64,000 bases of DNA from Eutypella sp. D-1 (taxonomy: Eukaryota > Ascomycota > Sordariomycetes > Xylariales > Diatrypaceae), in NCBI GenBank assembly GCA_023313575.1, contig JAJTTP010000002.1:1240001-1304000 (forward strand), read 5' to 3'. Made by a program: the position numbers and the translations under genes. The notes below the pieces were generated by a model. It searched no databases. It was given only the letters and a program-made list of their open reading frames with translations, and was not told the origin of the DNA. Positions 1-11,068 of this stretch are shown here, in pieces (position 1 is the stretch's first letter; each line of letters opens with the position of its first letter).

Positions 1-1835
1 GGGAACTATTACCCAGATCATTTCATCATTCACTTAAGTCTTGAGCCTCACTATGTGCACTGTATAGAGTTATGTTAAGTTCTGAACAAGTGTCACACTT
101 TTATTCAACACTGTGACAATGAATATCTGTCTCAACCTGAGTATATTTCTACTTGACGCGCCTTCGTCTTCTTATGAATTTACAATAACGCTATACAGTT
201 TTTCCACCAGTATCATAAAGTGCAATGACGTGTTGGGGACCTATGTAGTCATATATACAGGTGTCTTCAATAAATATATGCATAGTAACTTCAAGCGAGA
301 ATCATCATTGTTCTAAATCTCTGTGCTATACCTAATATTCATCCCCTTCAAAGTCAGTATAGCAGCAACCCACCAGACCCCGGCCTTGGTTACCCTGCTG
401 GGCATTATCTGGTAAGAACATTGAGCCCCTCAATAGCTTAAGTGCCAGTTAAGCTTTCAATGATAACCCCACACCCCCTGGTTTTAGAAACAAGAATCCA
501 TTAGTATAAACACTGATTTAATTTATGATATCAATAACATCCGTATGCCAGTATTGGTTACATTGCTAATGGACCCGCCCAGAGAGGCGTCCCTTTGCAT
601 CGCAAATCTCATCACTTGTTCAGCATGTTAGATGCTCTGAATCCCAGATCCTCTAGATTCAACTGACTGCCCAATTTTCGCTAACCAGGCTGCCAAGTAA
701 ATCAATAGATCCTAACCCCTTTTTAGCCCCTATAATCATGGCCCCACTCTTCTTCACTGCCATTTCCGTAGGCAATTAAATGAAGAGAAATCGACTTTGA
801 ATACATGGAGTGATACCGAAAACCGCTGTTTCGAAGAATTAACTCCCAAGCGGTTTGCCGATTGAACGATGTAGAAGGCTTCTACTCTTACCTGTCATAA
901 CGACAGCACCATGACATGGGTTGCATGTACAACCTAGGACATTGGGCATGCTCGCCAGTCTAAACACCATGTAAATATTTTCACCGGGTCCAACAAAGGA
1001 GTAATCATTTTGGGACGAAATGCGTAAATAGAAAATATCCAATCCACTAATGTATACCTAAGTATGCTATTACATTAAGATATGGATATGATAATCAACT
1101 AGCTACGCAGTACGGAAGTATGGCAACCTAAATTTTCGGGTGCGTGTTCGGCCCACCTAGCAATGATACCTACCTAGGTATATACTCAACTGATTCTATT
1201 TACACCCGTTCAATGTCATACTTGGTAATAGATGAGTAATCCCATATATGCACTTACCATAAAGGCTGAGTTGGTGGATCTAGGGAAGGAACAACTCGGT
1301 TTTAGATAGGCAGCAACGTGTTTAAACATTTGAAACAAGCTATCAAATAGCTACCAAGTTTAAAGCAAAACAAACACATTATGCATCTTACCAGATGATT
1401 GCTAGAAAGGCCAATTATCCATGATTCTTTTGGAAGTCAAACGAAAAGTAATGTCTTGAAACCAAATCTATTCATTTTATTTATTTCGGAACTCCCCTTT
1501 GCTGAAACTTCAGGTTAGATTTATTATTCTTTTTCTCCGATGACCCTTGGCCATAGCATGTAACGCTTCACTCCGGACTACTCTTTATCTCGTCCCGATA
1601 GCAACTTGTACGCAAATTCTACTATTCTTCTTGCCATAAGAATAGAACGCGGGAACGTCTCAAGCAGCGGTAAGTGTATTATTTCTACACTGGAAATCAA
1701 TTCTCAGGTCTCTGACCTTTTTACGATGAAGGCAGAGCCTACGACCTGCATTTAGCTAGAGTAGCTATAGCGGTTACTACCAACCCGATTAGCTAGCTCA
1801 TCTAACGATACCGACTGAAAGCTCGTCACGTTAAC
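1..1835. other. AT-rich stretch without a supported gene
   Basis: I see no open frame longer than about 67 codons and no splice-linked coding pieces. The stretch is AT-rich and holds one exact copy of the palindrome TACCTAGGTA at 1171-1180. It probably serves as flanking DNA for the gene at 1836, but no specific promoter element stands out. Confidence 0.5.
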
Positions 1836-2444
1836 ATGGATGACCTGGCGACCGAAGACTATCCAACTTTTCTTGACATTATTTTCCGGAATCACTTTCA
1901 CCACCTGAGGTGGTCTATATTTACGGTCTTTTTGAGGCTCCTAATTATACGTGAAGTGCTCTACGATGCGTTGTGCGAGGCTGTCTGCCATTTTTTGGTT
2001 CGCCTGCCCTCTCTGGCGAGGTCATTGTGGACGATCGTAGTCGCCGCCGGCATGGGCTGGGTCACGGCGTGGAGACTCTTAGCTTCCGCCTGGAAGTCCA
2101 AAGATCTGTCGAAGCACACCGTATGCCTCGTCGTATTTTTGTTGGTGTTGCATTCCCTGTTCATCATCTTGGCGCCATTATACGTATTCTGGGAGGCGAT
2201 ACTAGATTTCGCCTTGGTCTTCTGGAGGAATATAGACGACATTAACGAAGACATCTTCTCCCTGTACTTCCTCATACCCCAAGTTGCTTCTACAGTGTTG
2301 GGCTTAGCTATTGGACTGTTCATATACCTAACGCCTGCCATTGGATTCTTCTTGCTGCTCGACCCGTACCATGCAGGGCAACTCTTGGTTCTCGAGGCTC
2401 TGATACTCGTTACTCATGGTTTCCTTTCCTTCCAACCGACATGA
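1836..2444 (+). CDS. hypothetical multi-pass membrane protein (202 aa)
   Basis: An uninterrupted ATG-started frame encodes 202 residues rich in Leu, Ile, Val, Phe and Trp. Hydrophobic segments suggest 4-6 membrane passes, at about residues 26-45, 62-84, 94-118, 141-165 and 181-197. Charged clusters lie between them (KSKDLSK near 87-93, RNIDDINED near 131-139). The N-terminus (MDDLATEDYP) is acidic and has no signal-peptide look. I do not recognise the family and cannot assign a function. The antisense frame is also open for 126 codons, but its product is not membrane-like and is probably a shadow. No intron signals are needed. It is a long open frame in an AT-rich stretch, so chance is less likely than for most frames nearby, but it could be an orphan or a decaying gene. 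Confidence 0.45.
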   Translation: MDDLATEDYPTFLDIIFRNHFHHLRWSIFTVFLRLLIIREVLYDALCEAVCHFLVRLPSLARSLWTIVVAAGMGWVTAWRLLASAWKSKDLSKHTVCLVVFLLVLHSLFIILAPLYVFWEAILDFALVFWRNIDDINEDIFSLYFLIPQVASTVLGLAIGLFIYLTPAIGFFLLLDPYHAGQLLVLEALILVTHGFLSFQPT

Positions 2445-5400
2445 TTACCGACCAGTATATGCAGCCGCTTCATTTCAAAAAAAAGGATCATGGACTAGGA
2501 ATTGAAGCCGACACCCTATCTACGAGCCTGAGAACGTGGAAGTTATCATATGGGTATAGGTCATGATTTTTCGCATTACGAACTTAAGTATGAACAGCCT
2601 CGGAGGAAGGCAGCGAACAGTTATTTCAAAACAGGAATCATTCTAGCACCAATCAACATCCAGTGTCAAGACATGAGCTCCAGAACGAATATCAGCAAGT
2701 CCACAATCCCGGTACGCTTGAATATGATATGCGAGATGACATGGATCACTTTTACGCTTGCTTCTCATATATGTGCCTGGGCCGCGGTCCTAGGGCTTTC
2801 AAAATAGGGGCTCACACATCCACTCAACTATGCCGAAGACACGTGGGTTACGTTAAACCCTTATAGCCCCTCAGTTCTATGTCTTGACTGGCCGTGGACC
2901 CTTCAAGTCCCTATATCTGTTGTACCATCCAACCAATCTAGACGCATACACATACCTGCTCGACACGATGTCCATGAATAGGGCCAAAGGTTGGGGAATA
3001 GGAAAACATGCCCTGAGCTGTCTGGAGCGCCGGGCCCTATTCGAGGGGAATCCTTGGTTAGAGTGATTTCACATTGGCGCCAAGGCCTCCTTCTACGGTA
3101 AAGGTCGGCTTCAGTCGCAAAGCCTACCCATGCACCTTATACACTATCAACATCTAGTGGAAATACACGCGTGCACCAGCAAGCCAATGCTATTCTCCAA
3201 GTGCCACTTCAAGGCGTGGGAACACATGTGAAAGACGAAAGGCTACGTCGTAACCGTGTTGCCCTCCAATTTACCCCTATAGTCGATTTAACTTCGGACC
3301 CAAGCAAAGGGCATGAAGGCAGTCCCGTTCTGTGTGAGAGATAAATTTCCAAAGCATGTTTCCAGCGCCGCATAGTTGCAGGATACCCTAGAAGAGTTCA
3401 CAGGTACACGAGAGGTTGGTACCTGATCCTGGTGGGAATAATCGTGGTAAATGTCTGCCAGAAATGTGCCATGGCACCATGGGCAAATCGCGTAGTCTGT
3501 TCGGCAGCCTCAACTGCAGTCCCTTGTTAACTTCCCACGCTCATCGTTGAGGAGGGCAGCCTCGCTGGCGATGAATGGTAGAATGGGGCTAGGTGATATC
3601 ACTGCATTGCATTCTGCGTGGCCGATCTTTGGAGGGCGCCGACCAGATCACACGGTGGAAATTGAATGTCCATGTAACTCTACCCTCGCCTATTCAAACA
3701 GATACCGACATTCGTCGCTTGCCGATGTGACAATGCAAAGCAAGAGTAAGTAATATGAAAACTGTTACCCCGGCTTTGGGGGAGCCAGTGATTTTCACGT
3801 CGACTTTCGGGAACTCTAGGTCCGAGAGGCGGCTGCCTTGTCTCGGGACCGGGCAGCCTGATTATAACTGGCTGCTGGGGGCGTGTAGAACCATAAATGT
3901 AGGTGTGCTACGCGGTGCCTCCTGTCGACCCCTGGACGAGATGGTCGCAGATCTCTGGCCACCAGCGCCCGATTAGTATGGAGGGCATGTCATACGGATA
4001 TTAGGTACTAAATTCGGGAGCGAAGCACCTTCTCCATATCGACCAGAAACCTGGGACCGGGGACCAGTAATCGAGACTAGCGGGGTCGAGATCCGGCGGC
4101 ACTGCTACGACCTCCTGCGCGTTGACCCGAGCCTGCTTGTCTGTCAAATTTTAAAGGAAACCTTCTTCAACAACGTTTCAACAAGCGACGCCGTTGCCCA
4201 TCAAAACCTGCCGTCGTGATTATTGATCACAGTTTCATTGCAGGTGCCGCGTCCTTAACCCGCAGCGTGAACAATCGGCCACACCGTGCGCGAATCTACA
4301 AGGGGGCTCAAGGTTGCATTCTGCTGTAGCCTTGCCAAGCTTGAAATGGCGGGCTGAGATCGAGGGTGGCCTGGTCTTATAATAGGCCCCTCTTGACCTG
4401 GAGGGAGAGCGGAAGTGCGGGGCCGCTTTCCGCACGACGGCATCCAGAACCCCTACAGTCGGGCGACCGAGCCTTAAAACTTGCGGCAATTGATTCTGAC
4501 GGGACCGAGATGCTAGCCTGCTGAGAGTAGCCCCTTGGTAACGCCCTGTGAAACCCGACCACATATAGGTTCACTTGTATTGCAGCAAAGCGACAAGACC
4601 TTTCTGGTGGGCGCATCGTATACCTCAAGCCTTGAGGCTTTGTGAGGATTGCTGCTGGCACTTAGAGACGAATTATACGCCACTGTTCTTGCACGGTAGG
4701 AATGTCGCAATCAAGAATGGATCCCCGGATATAGCTAAAAGCGGGGCGATACCTCCTTTCCTCTGCTCCGCTCCCTTCGTCATTCGGGCGCTATGTACGA
4801 GAAACCGATGAGGCTTATTTTCTCGCGGAGAAAAATAGCCAAAGTTCCCCTTCCCTCTAGCCGGTCCCCCGGCGCTTCTCAAGGATGGCGGGGTCCACGA
4901 ATGGCTGAGCGACGGCGCCGGAGTCGACCTCGACGGGTTCGACTGATGGCCGCTGGGTTAGTTACACGATACGAGCAACATAAGCTCGCGTATTCACCGT
5001 ACATGGCATTAGCGAAGAACGGAGAGGCTCATGACGCACTGGGTTTCTTCCTGTCCGCTGCTTTCCTAATTGTCACCTCGCCCTCCATCGCGGGAGGTAG
5101 AGTATATGATCTCGGGGATTGGGCGCCGCCAATATGCCGGGTCGGCGGGTTGAGCGCCCCCTTGACTAGGACCCGGGGTTGCCGGGGTTCCGACAGGGGA
5201 GCCGCCGCGACGGACGGTCCTGCCTCTTGGTCGGCAGGAGTCTTCTGTGCTGGCATTTCCGTTGTGCCCTTAGAAGCGGCAGATCACCCAATGGTCTAAT
5301 AAATATAGGAGAAGGTTATCTGGACTGGCAATCCCCTTGGAACCAATTTGGTGCGTCCTTGACTCTAGGAGAAAGTGGTGAGTGCGAAGAAGCTTTTCGG

Positions 5401-8110
5401 GGAACTCCGTGGGCTTTATTTTCTATCGGGATTATCCGTCTTTCCAGCCCGAGGCACTACTCGACGCAGTTGATTACATAAGTCCAGATATCGTACTTAG
5501 TGCCCACGCTTCATTTCTATCTGACTTGTGGTATTCAGGAGCTGCCCAGCAGATCAATGCCTTCTAATCCGTTTCTAATTTCAGTATAGACATCTATTAT
5601 GGCGTTGTGCATTTGTGCATCTGTTGCCAATTTTCATTCTCGCAAATAATTATGAATGTGACATAGGTAGTCCAGATATTTTTTTAATTTAGGTTTGTAC
5701 ATGGTGCTTGTGGCGATTTCATACTTCCCAAGCGCCCAAATTGCACACACGCTGCGAACAACCTGTCCGCTGGCAATCTCGCTACGGGACTCTTCACTCC
5801 AGGGCCCCTGACCTCTAGTTCATCTTCATCGCTAACAAGCGACAACCTCTCCTCACAGTGAGGGTCGACATAGGCAAGGCGGAACCGCGACATCGTGCTT
5901 AGGGTAAGAGCAAGGACAGAGCCCACCGTATGTGGTAATTCAGTGGCGATGCGTCGTAGTCTCTCGATAATTACTGTAACACCGAATGAGTTGTACTGCC
6001 TGCCTAGTCAGCAAGAAAGGATTCGCCATCATTCGCAACGTAGTCCCTGGTCTATCTTCACACGGCAGACTATTTCAGGCAACCCGTTCTTGCAGAGGAG
6101 GACAGCACCCGATTGGGCCCCGCGAATGTGGCTGGCAGCACATCTGGATGCATATCAACGGCCTTGATTGAGATGGCCGGTTCTCTCGCATAGATTCCCG
6201 AGCCGACGTAGACGACCCTGGTCGGTTCCGCCAGTTGGGATGCTTGCGGGGAGCCGGTTACTTGCCTGGTTCCAGGGACCAGCTGCTCCGGGTGTTGAGA
6301 GATGCGGATCGCTCTAGAACTTATCTGATGTTGCGAGCGCAACTATCACATGGTGTCCATTGCATCCCCGGCCCGTACCGTCGGACAGGACGCGGCTCAT
6401 ATCTAGGCCGGGGCCACGATAAGTCATGGATGGCACCTACCATTATACCGAATGACGCTACGTGTAGAGTGTAGATAAGGTAGATATGGGAGTCGGGTTT
6501 TTTTTACCGACGCCGTCGGATGGCTATCCCAATGAGAAGCTTTCAATTCAGCAGGTGCTCTCAAACTCCAACGACGACATTCGTCCCTAACGTAGGCACG
6601 AGCAGCTAATTAAGCACGTTAGACTAGCCGGCGCAACGTAATCCTCGTGCTTCTTTGGGTATGGGCGGCGGACCCTGGCAGCCGATGAAAAGGCTACAAT
6701 TTGCAGACCTACATAAGTCGGGGAATTCATAGAGTCACAATCTAGATAGTCACCAGCTGCCAACAATGTGAGAGCCTGAACAACGATGCAAAAGAAGCAG
6801 AGAGCCACAGAGCCTGACAACTGAGAGCCCGCAGCCCGGATCCTGATGTGGGGTACCCTGTAGACTAGTGTAATACTAGTGGACACACTAGCAGTTTAGT
6901 GTATGCATATACAAGGATCATACCCTATCAGTACGGGTAATTGAACCGTCTGTGTTAAATCATTTCTTGCTTCGTATAAGTTTTGATATCGACGTTTAAA
7001 ATAAAGTTAACAAGAGGATAAAAAACCCGAATTTGTATTCTGGCTCGCTGGAAATCCAAGTAATAAGCTTCTAGTTCTATAGTTGCCTCGACTTTCTGGG
7101 TTGCGTTGTGTTCTGTAAAGGTTGTCCTGTACAGCCTGTCGGGTGCAATTCTACCTTGGAAGGGCAACACCTTGCGTCCCACTGCAACTGCAGAAGCAGA
7201 TTAAACAGCCTTGGTATCCGATGCTGATTGGATCGCGGGGTGAGAGGGTGGCTCCGGACCACTCCTCAACTTCCGTGTCCCCTGTACATACCTTAACTTA
7301 CCTTACATATGCTGCATATGCTTGATATGTAGGTACTACCGGTGACTAAGGCGTGCCACGAGATCAGCTACGTTCAAAAACTAGTGGTCAAGTGGTTAGT
7401 GGTCGGTGATCGGTGGTTGGTGATCGATGTTTGATTGGCCAATGAAGGGTTCAACCCCTCATTTTTCCCTATAATTTTTTTTTCTTGTCGTCACCTCTGC
7501 AACTTCAGGAAGCCTCTGTCGGGGTGAAGCAAATCTCATAGAAGAGGTAACCCCGGCGTTGCTTACAACCGTAAACACTACTACTGTCACCACTGATTGG
7601 AATGATTAAAAAGAAAAAAAATTATACATGCCTCTTTCTCTGAAAATTTCCCATTGATGAGACTCAGGTTCATCGTCAATTGAACTGTTCTCGGTGTTTA
7701 TTGAGGGTACTATCACAAGTACCTACCTCGGTAAAGCTTCTCTCTACTTAATCCACTATCCTACTTAAGTACACACTTTACCGTGAAGGAACAATTCCCG
7801 AAGGCTTTTATATCTACATACGGGGAAATCGCTACCTGCGGTACCCGTGGACCTAACTAATACGACAACTACTATCCCCTAGTACCTGCCTAAGTATGTA
7901 TGTAACTACTTAGCGTTTGGCATTAGCGAGGAATTGGCGAGTTAGCGACTTTTAACTGGGAAAGAGAGACCAAGAGAGGTTCCCATTCTATTCGCAGCCC
8001 CCGCCTTTTTAACTCTTTTTTTTCTCATCTCGCCTTAAACTCACCATTTCCCCCCTCCGATTCGGACTTCTTTCTTCGCGACACCGGAGACAGAACCAAG
8101 AAAAATAATA
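2445..8110. other. long gene-poor stretch
   Basis: Many short frames exist, the longest 168 codons at 4793-5299, but they have low-complexity Arg/Gly/Pro-rich or random-looking translations, no shared domains and no coherent splice structure. A 60-codon frame at 5382-5567 looks slightly protein-like (acidic, ending in a plausible helix) but has no start, promoter or partner exon. A degenerate GTGGT/GATCGGTG repeat lies at about 7380-7430. I annotate no gene here. Confidence 0.45.
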
Positions 8111-8113
8111 AAT

Positions 8114-8277
8114 CCAATGCTGACCAACTTACGGTGAGAGGACGCCTCTGTGTATACACTATATTCCAATACCCAATACACAACACGCAATATCCAATAT
8201 CCAATACCCGCTTGGACGTGCGGACCGCACTCGGAACACACCCCGGAGACGCTCGGTCACCTACCTAGGTAACCAAT
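8114..8277 (+). promoter_or_regulatory. CCAAT-box cluster upstream of the Zn2Cys6 gene
   Basis: Six CCAAT pentamers occur at 8114, 8166, 8173, 8194, 8201 and 8273. Four of them lie within a degenerate repeat of about 40 bp. The palindrome TACCTAGGTA at 8262-8271 overlaps the end of the cluster. In fungi CCAAT is bound by the HAP/CBC complex. A TATAAA follows at 8343-8348 and then a pyrimidine-rich leader up to the ATG at 8532. Regulation by CBC is inferred from the motif only. Confidence 0.4.
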
Positions 8278-8342
8278 ACAACACCTTTTGCTACCATTGC
8301 GGCATTGTGGTGACATTGTGGCCTGTTGTCTCATCATTAGCG

Positions 8343-8348
8343 TATAAA
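8343..8348 (+). promoter_or_regulatory. TATA box of the Zn2Cys6 gene
   Basis: TATAAA lies 184 bp upstream of the chosen ATG, followed by a C/T-rich tract at about 8400-8520, as is common in ascomycete promoters and leaders. Confidence 0.4.
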
Positions 8349-8531
8349 CCTGCTTGCTGGACTGTTCTGGGCATCATCTTGGTTATACCGTTATACCGTC
8401 ATTGCATCTCATTCCCTTTCCCCCTTCACCCTTCACCGCCCCGTACTTGCTTTTCTCCTCCGGCCCTCCTCCGACACATCCCTCCGACGCCTCTCCGACT
8501 CTTCCGACTCGCCTCCGAATCGGCTTGTTGT

Positions 8532-11068
8532 ATGGATGGGCAGCCCATTGTCGGCGCCGGACCGGTGCCCCCTTCTGCGTCCCACTCTCCCATGAGCCCC
8601 ATTCTTCGTCATGGTTCCATCAAGAGAAAGAGAAGCAATGGGGGTCTCGACAGCAGTCCTGAAAGTGGGATGGGTGATGAAGACTCCACCTTACCTGAGC
8701 CTGAAAAGAAGCGTCAGCCAGGTGTAAAGCGGGCGTGTAACGAGTGTCGCCAACAAAAAGTGAGTTTTCATTCCCATTGGTTTATATAGGGAGCAGTACG
8801 GACTCCGATACGGAATATATGGTTAGATTCAGCTGGATATGCAGCTGAGCCTCACGCACAACCGTCGGCGGTTGGACCGCCCCGTTACCTTAGCCCCCCA
8901 CCACCACCACCCCCGTTTGCACTGCGTTCCCCTGTCACCCTGCCTATCTCGATCCCTTATCTCAGACATGCATACAGTCATATATCCCGGGAGATATTGG
9001 TACACATAATGGTTCAGAATTGAAAACTGACAGTGACGCTTTCACAACGGTAGTTACGGTGCGATGTTGTACAGGACCCATTCCAGAGCTGCTCGCGATG
9101 CAATCGCTTGAAGCTTGATTGCAAGATAGAGTCCAACTTCAAGAGGATCGGGAAGAGATCGAAACATGCCGAGATGGAAAAGGAGATCGAGCGCTTGCGC
9201 CGTAACATAACACAGGCCAAGGCGCAGGGCTTTGCCGTGGATGAGGATGAAGACCTTCAATCCCAACTGCAGTCCCCAGTAGCCAACAGCGTCTATTCTC
9301 ATACGCGCAACCCGTCGCTCATGGGGTCTGATGAGGCCGTCACCTCCCTTCTTACGCTTAAGAGGGGTGGCTCCTATAGCCTAGCTGCCACTCACTACGC
9401 TTATGAGCTGGAGCAAGTTCGCTTGACTGACCAGGACGTTCACGGACTATTTCAAGAATTCTTTAGTTTTTATCACCCCTTTTTACCTTTCTTGAACCCC
9501 GATCAGTCACCCGATCTCTATTATCAGCAACATGCTCTTCTCTTCTGGTCCATAATTGCCATTGCATCACGGCGTTATCGAACAAAGCCTAGTATATTAC
9601 AAGAACTCTCCAGTGGCCCCCTTCACAGGCTGCTCTGGAACACTGTTGGTGACGTGCCTAATAGCTATTTCGTTATCAAGGCCTTGTGTCTCCTGTGCAC
9701 GTGGCCACTACCCACGAGCACCTCGACCGCTGATCCGACGCACATCTTAGGCGGCGTCATGATGAAAGCGGCCACGGGCATTGGCCTTCACCGACCCAAT
9801 CACACTCAGGATTTCTCTCGTGTATCTGTTCAACTGAATACAGACCAGCTCCATGACAGGGTAACCACCTGGGCGGTATGCAACGTTGTAGCGCAAAATA
9901 TAGGAACTGGATACGGCCAGCCCGCGTCCACTCTCTACGACTGGACCCTTGCCATTCGACCCGGTGAGGATGGCCCCTTCACCCTGTCACCCGAGCTAGA
10001 AGCCAGGCTCAGGATCGAGAGATTCTGTGACAAGGTTTCGAAAGAAATGTACAGTAACGCGAGTGACCCTAGGGGCGTCGCTGGAGACGAGCATAGGGCG
10101 ATGCTGATGCGGGTATACCGGCGAGAGTTTCAGGAGCTTCAGGCCTCGATTCTATCACAGAATCTGACGCCGATTGTGGATGCTCATTTGAAGGCCGCTG
10201 CGGTGCATTTAAGGCTTGCCGGCTTCTTTGACTCAAGCACTACCCCGGGCTACATGGACGATCTGATGGGTCTCTGGCGTGCCACGCTGGCTTTCTTAGA
10301 CCTCCTACTGGAGGAAAACAACCATCACATACTCGTCTATGCCACAAATTACCTACAGCAGATGCTGGTCGCTGCTGGTTTTGCTCTTCTCAAGTTGATG
10401 CGATCTTTCTTTGCGAAGACCATAGACTTTGACAGGGGTCGGCGGCTGTTCCACGACACGATTCAGGCCATACGTGCTACTAGCATAATAGATAATGACC
10501 TCCAATGGCGCTTAGCCGAGCTCATGGTACAGATGTGGAATGGCGCACGGCTGGAGAACGGCAGTAGCTCGTTCCATGACGATGACAGTGCGTTCGGGAT
10601 TGACGACAGCTTGCAACTCAAGGTACGGTGTAGGCACAGCATGAGTCTCGTCTATGATTCGATCTGGCGATGGAGGGAGGAGTATCAGGCTCAGGGACGA
10701 GGTACACTTGATGGTATGGTTGATATTTATCCCCTCTTTCAGTCTGGCTAACCTTCTAACTCGGAGTAGCCCTGAAGCAACCCACTAATCCTGACTCGGC
10801 TAACGAGTCTTCAGCTTCCTCTACAACCCACCTAGATAGCACGTTGATTCCTGCTCAGCAGAATATGGCTTCGGGGATTATTAATACCAACGGCGGGCTG
10901 ACGCCGACGCCAAACCATGGCTTGAATGCTGAGCCTAACAGTATGATATCTGGCATGGGCTATGGGAGCGATTCTAACTATGATTTCTTCGATCCCCAAC
11001 ACTGGATGCTCGATGGCCTGCTCGACTTCAATTACAACCATCTAGCCCACCCCCTTGAGACCATTTAG
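8532..11068 (+). CDS. Zn2Cys6 fungal transcription factor (Leu3/War1-like layout)
   Basis: Proposed exons are 8532-8759, 9054-10713 and 10770-11068, giving 728 aa. The zinc cluster (PF00172) is split by intron 1. Exon 1 ends at K76 after RACNECRQQK, and exon 2 opens with LRCD and continues to CSRCNRLKLDC. The six cysteines are C69, C72, C79, C89, C92 and C99, with the canonical CX2CX6C...CX2CX6C spacing. A basic linker (FKRIGKRSK) and a short coiled coil follow to about residue 134, as in Leu3-type dimeric factors. A fungal-specific middle region (PF04082-like) begins near residue 200, with a segment ending in WSIIAIASRRY. The C-terminus is Asn/Pro/Gly-rich with FDPQHWMLDG and may activate transcription. 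The ATG at 8532 was chosen because upstream codons read through leader-like sequence. Intron 2 could also start at 10702, which would remove four residues. The target genes are unknown. Confidence 0.88.

Noticed and set aside
4793..5299. 168-codon plus-strand frame
   Set aside because: Arg/Gly/Ala/Pro-rich low-complexity product with no recognisable features; overlapping open frames on the other strand are similar.
5382..5567. Possible decayed coding fragment ending in an acidic helical segment
   Set aside because: No start context, splice signals or homologous family could be named; it is too short to support.
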